From the NCBI GenBank assembly GCA_036821645.1, contig DAISJD010000087.1, positions 1-13,582 of the forward strand: a DNA stretch of 13,582 nucleotides, given 5' to 3'. This DNA comes from DAISJD01 sp036821645. Lineage in GTDB: Bacteria > Pseudomonadota > Alphaproteobacteria > ATCC43930 > CGMCC-115725. The translations under genes were made by a program, and so were the position numbers. The notes beneath the pieces were generated by a model that did no database searches, was not told the DNA's origin, and worked only from the letters and a program-made list of their open reading frames with translations. Shown here piece after piece: positions 13,192 through 13,582 of this stretch. Each line of letters opens with the position of its first letter. The first letter of the stretch is position 1.

Positions 13192-13470
13192 ATGGTCGCG
13201 ACAGCGATGATCCATGTGCGCGTCGAGGAAGATGTCAAAATACAAGCCACGGAAACGCTCGCATCAATGGGGCTGACTGTTTCCGATGCCGTGCGTGTTT
13301 TTTTGAAGCGAGTAGCCGTCGAAAGGGCAATGCCATTTGAAGTGCGCGTGCCGAACGCCGATACCCGCGCTGCGATGGCCGAAGCAGACACCATAATTCA
13401 GAGCCGCAATGCCCGCTTCGCCAATGCTGAAGAGTTGTTTGATGGTCTCGAAAACACCAGCGAGCAATAA
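13192..13470 (+). CDS. RelB/DinJ-family antitoxin next to an insertion sequence
   Basis: This 92-residue RHH antitoxin has the DinJ-type block AMIHVRVEEDVKIQA, SMGLTVSDAVRVFLKRVA and AMPFEVRVPN, then an acidic helical tail ending AEELFDGLENTSEQ. Its length is that of E. coli DinJ. GGGAG at 13181-13185 serves ATG 13192; a second ATG at 13207 is possible. A YafQ/RelE toxin would be expected directly after it, but the putative end of an insertion sequence begins six bases past the stop, so the toxin has been displaced or lost, or lies beyond the window. Confidence 0.87.
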   Translation: MVATAMIHVRVEEDVKIQATETLASMGLTVSDAVRVFLKRVAVERAMPFEVRVPNADTRAAMAEADTIIQSRNARFANAEELFDGLENTSEQ

Positions 13471-13476
13471 ACGGGC

Positions 13477-13582
13477 TGTGCCCCCTCGGGCATCGGACAG
13501 AGGTGGCCCCGGAAAATCGGACAGGGGGATAAGCTAATCCCGACCGATAGAAGGACGGGGTTTTATGGGCAAGGTTACCAGG
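13477..13582 (+). mobile_element. Left end of a putative IS3-family insertion sequence
   Basis: The segment starts TGTGCCCCC at 13477 and contains ATCGGACAG twice (13492-13500 and 13516-13524), the sort of end-proximal repeated sites seen in IS3-type elements. A short leader with GAAGGA (13550-13555) then leads to an ATG. The other end and any target duplication are outside the window, so family and boundary are from pattern memory and context. Confidence 0.65.
13565..13582 (+). CDS. Start of a probable transposase OrfA, cut by the window end
   Basis: ATG 13565 opens MGKVTR, with GAAGGA about 9 bases upstream. Six codons are visible. The opening is reminiscent of IS3-family OrfA proteins that begin MGKVTR(K/R)(K/R)YS, but this is too short to prove. 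Confidence 0.5.

Noticed and set aside
1..13582. tRNA or rRNA genes
   Set aside because: I saw no tRNA-like cloverleaf with a GGTTCGAATCC-type arm and no rRNA signature on either strand.

Overview
The window looks like chromosomal DNA of an alphaproteobacterium, perhaps a Rhodospirillales-type organism. This is an inference from the moderately GC-rich genes, the alphaproteobacterial style of the glycine riboswitch, the split gcvPA/gcvPB layout and the DadA and YcgN homologues; I cannot name the genus. Two patches are sharply AT-rich against this background: the gene-free start (roughly 1-380) and a block inside the first gene (roughly 2440-2750).

Layout. 1-604 is an AT-rich non-coding leader. 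605-3586 (+) is a membrane-anchored hybrid histidine kinase (TM-PAS-PAS-HisKA-HATPase-pseudoREC-REC-HPt). Its phospho-accepting histidine is an asparagine and its first receiver has lost the phospho-accepting aspartate; the ATPase domain, second receiver and HPt look intact. 3711-3872 is a glycine riboswitch, followed by a terminator-like hairpin at 3955-3974. It leads the complete glycine cleavage operon gcvT-gcvH-gcvPA-gcvPB (4006-8461), which ends in a strong intrinsic terminator at 8532-8564. A secreted dienelactone-hydrolase-like protein (8639-9517, +) converges on a D-amino-acid dehydrogenase (9514-10779, -), their stop codons overlapping. A YcgN-type Cys-rich protein (10867-11322, -) follows.

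From 11414 to the end lies a small accessory island built almost entirely of toxin-antitoxin (TA) genes. It holds one intact antitoxin/YafQ pair, an orphan RelB/DinJ-type antitoxin, a frameshifted MNT-type nucleotidyltransferase with only a stub where a HEPN partner would be, a decayed hicA-hicB pair whose hicB start codon is ACG behind a perfect Shine-Dalgarno, a second RelB/DinJ-type antitoxin, and the left end of a putative IS3-family element cut off by the window edge.

How it works together. Free glycine would bind the leader and allow expression of the T, H and P proteins, which with lipoamide dehydrogenase (not in the window) oxidise glycine to CO2, ammonia and methylene-tetrahydrofolate. 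The neighbouring D-amino-acid dehydrogenase fits an amino-acid catabolic setting, but no shared regulation is visible. The most notable observations are the kinase lacking its own phosphorylation site and the serially decayed TA island.
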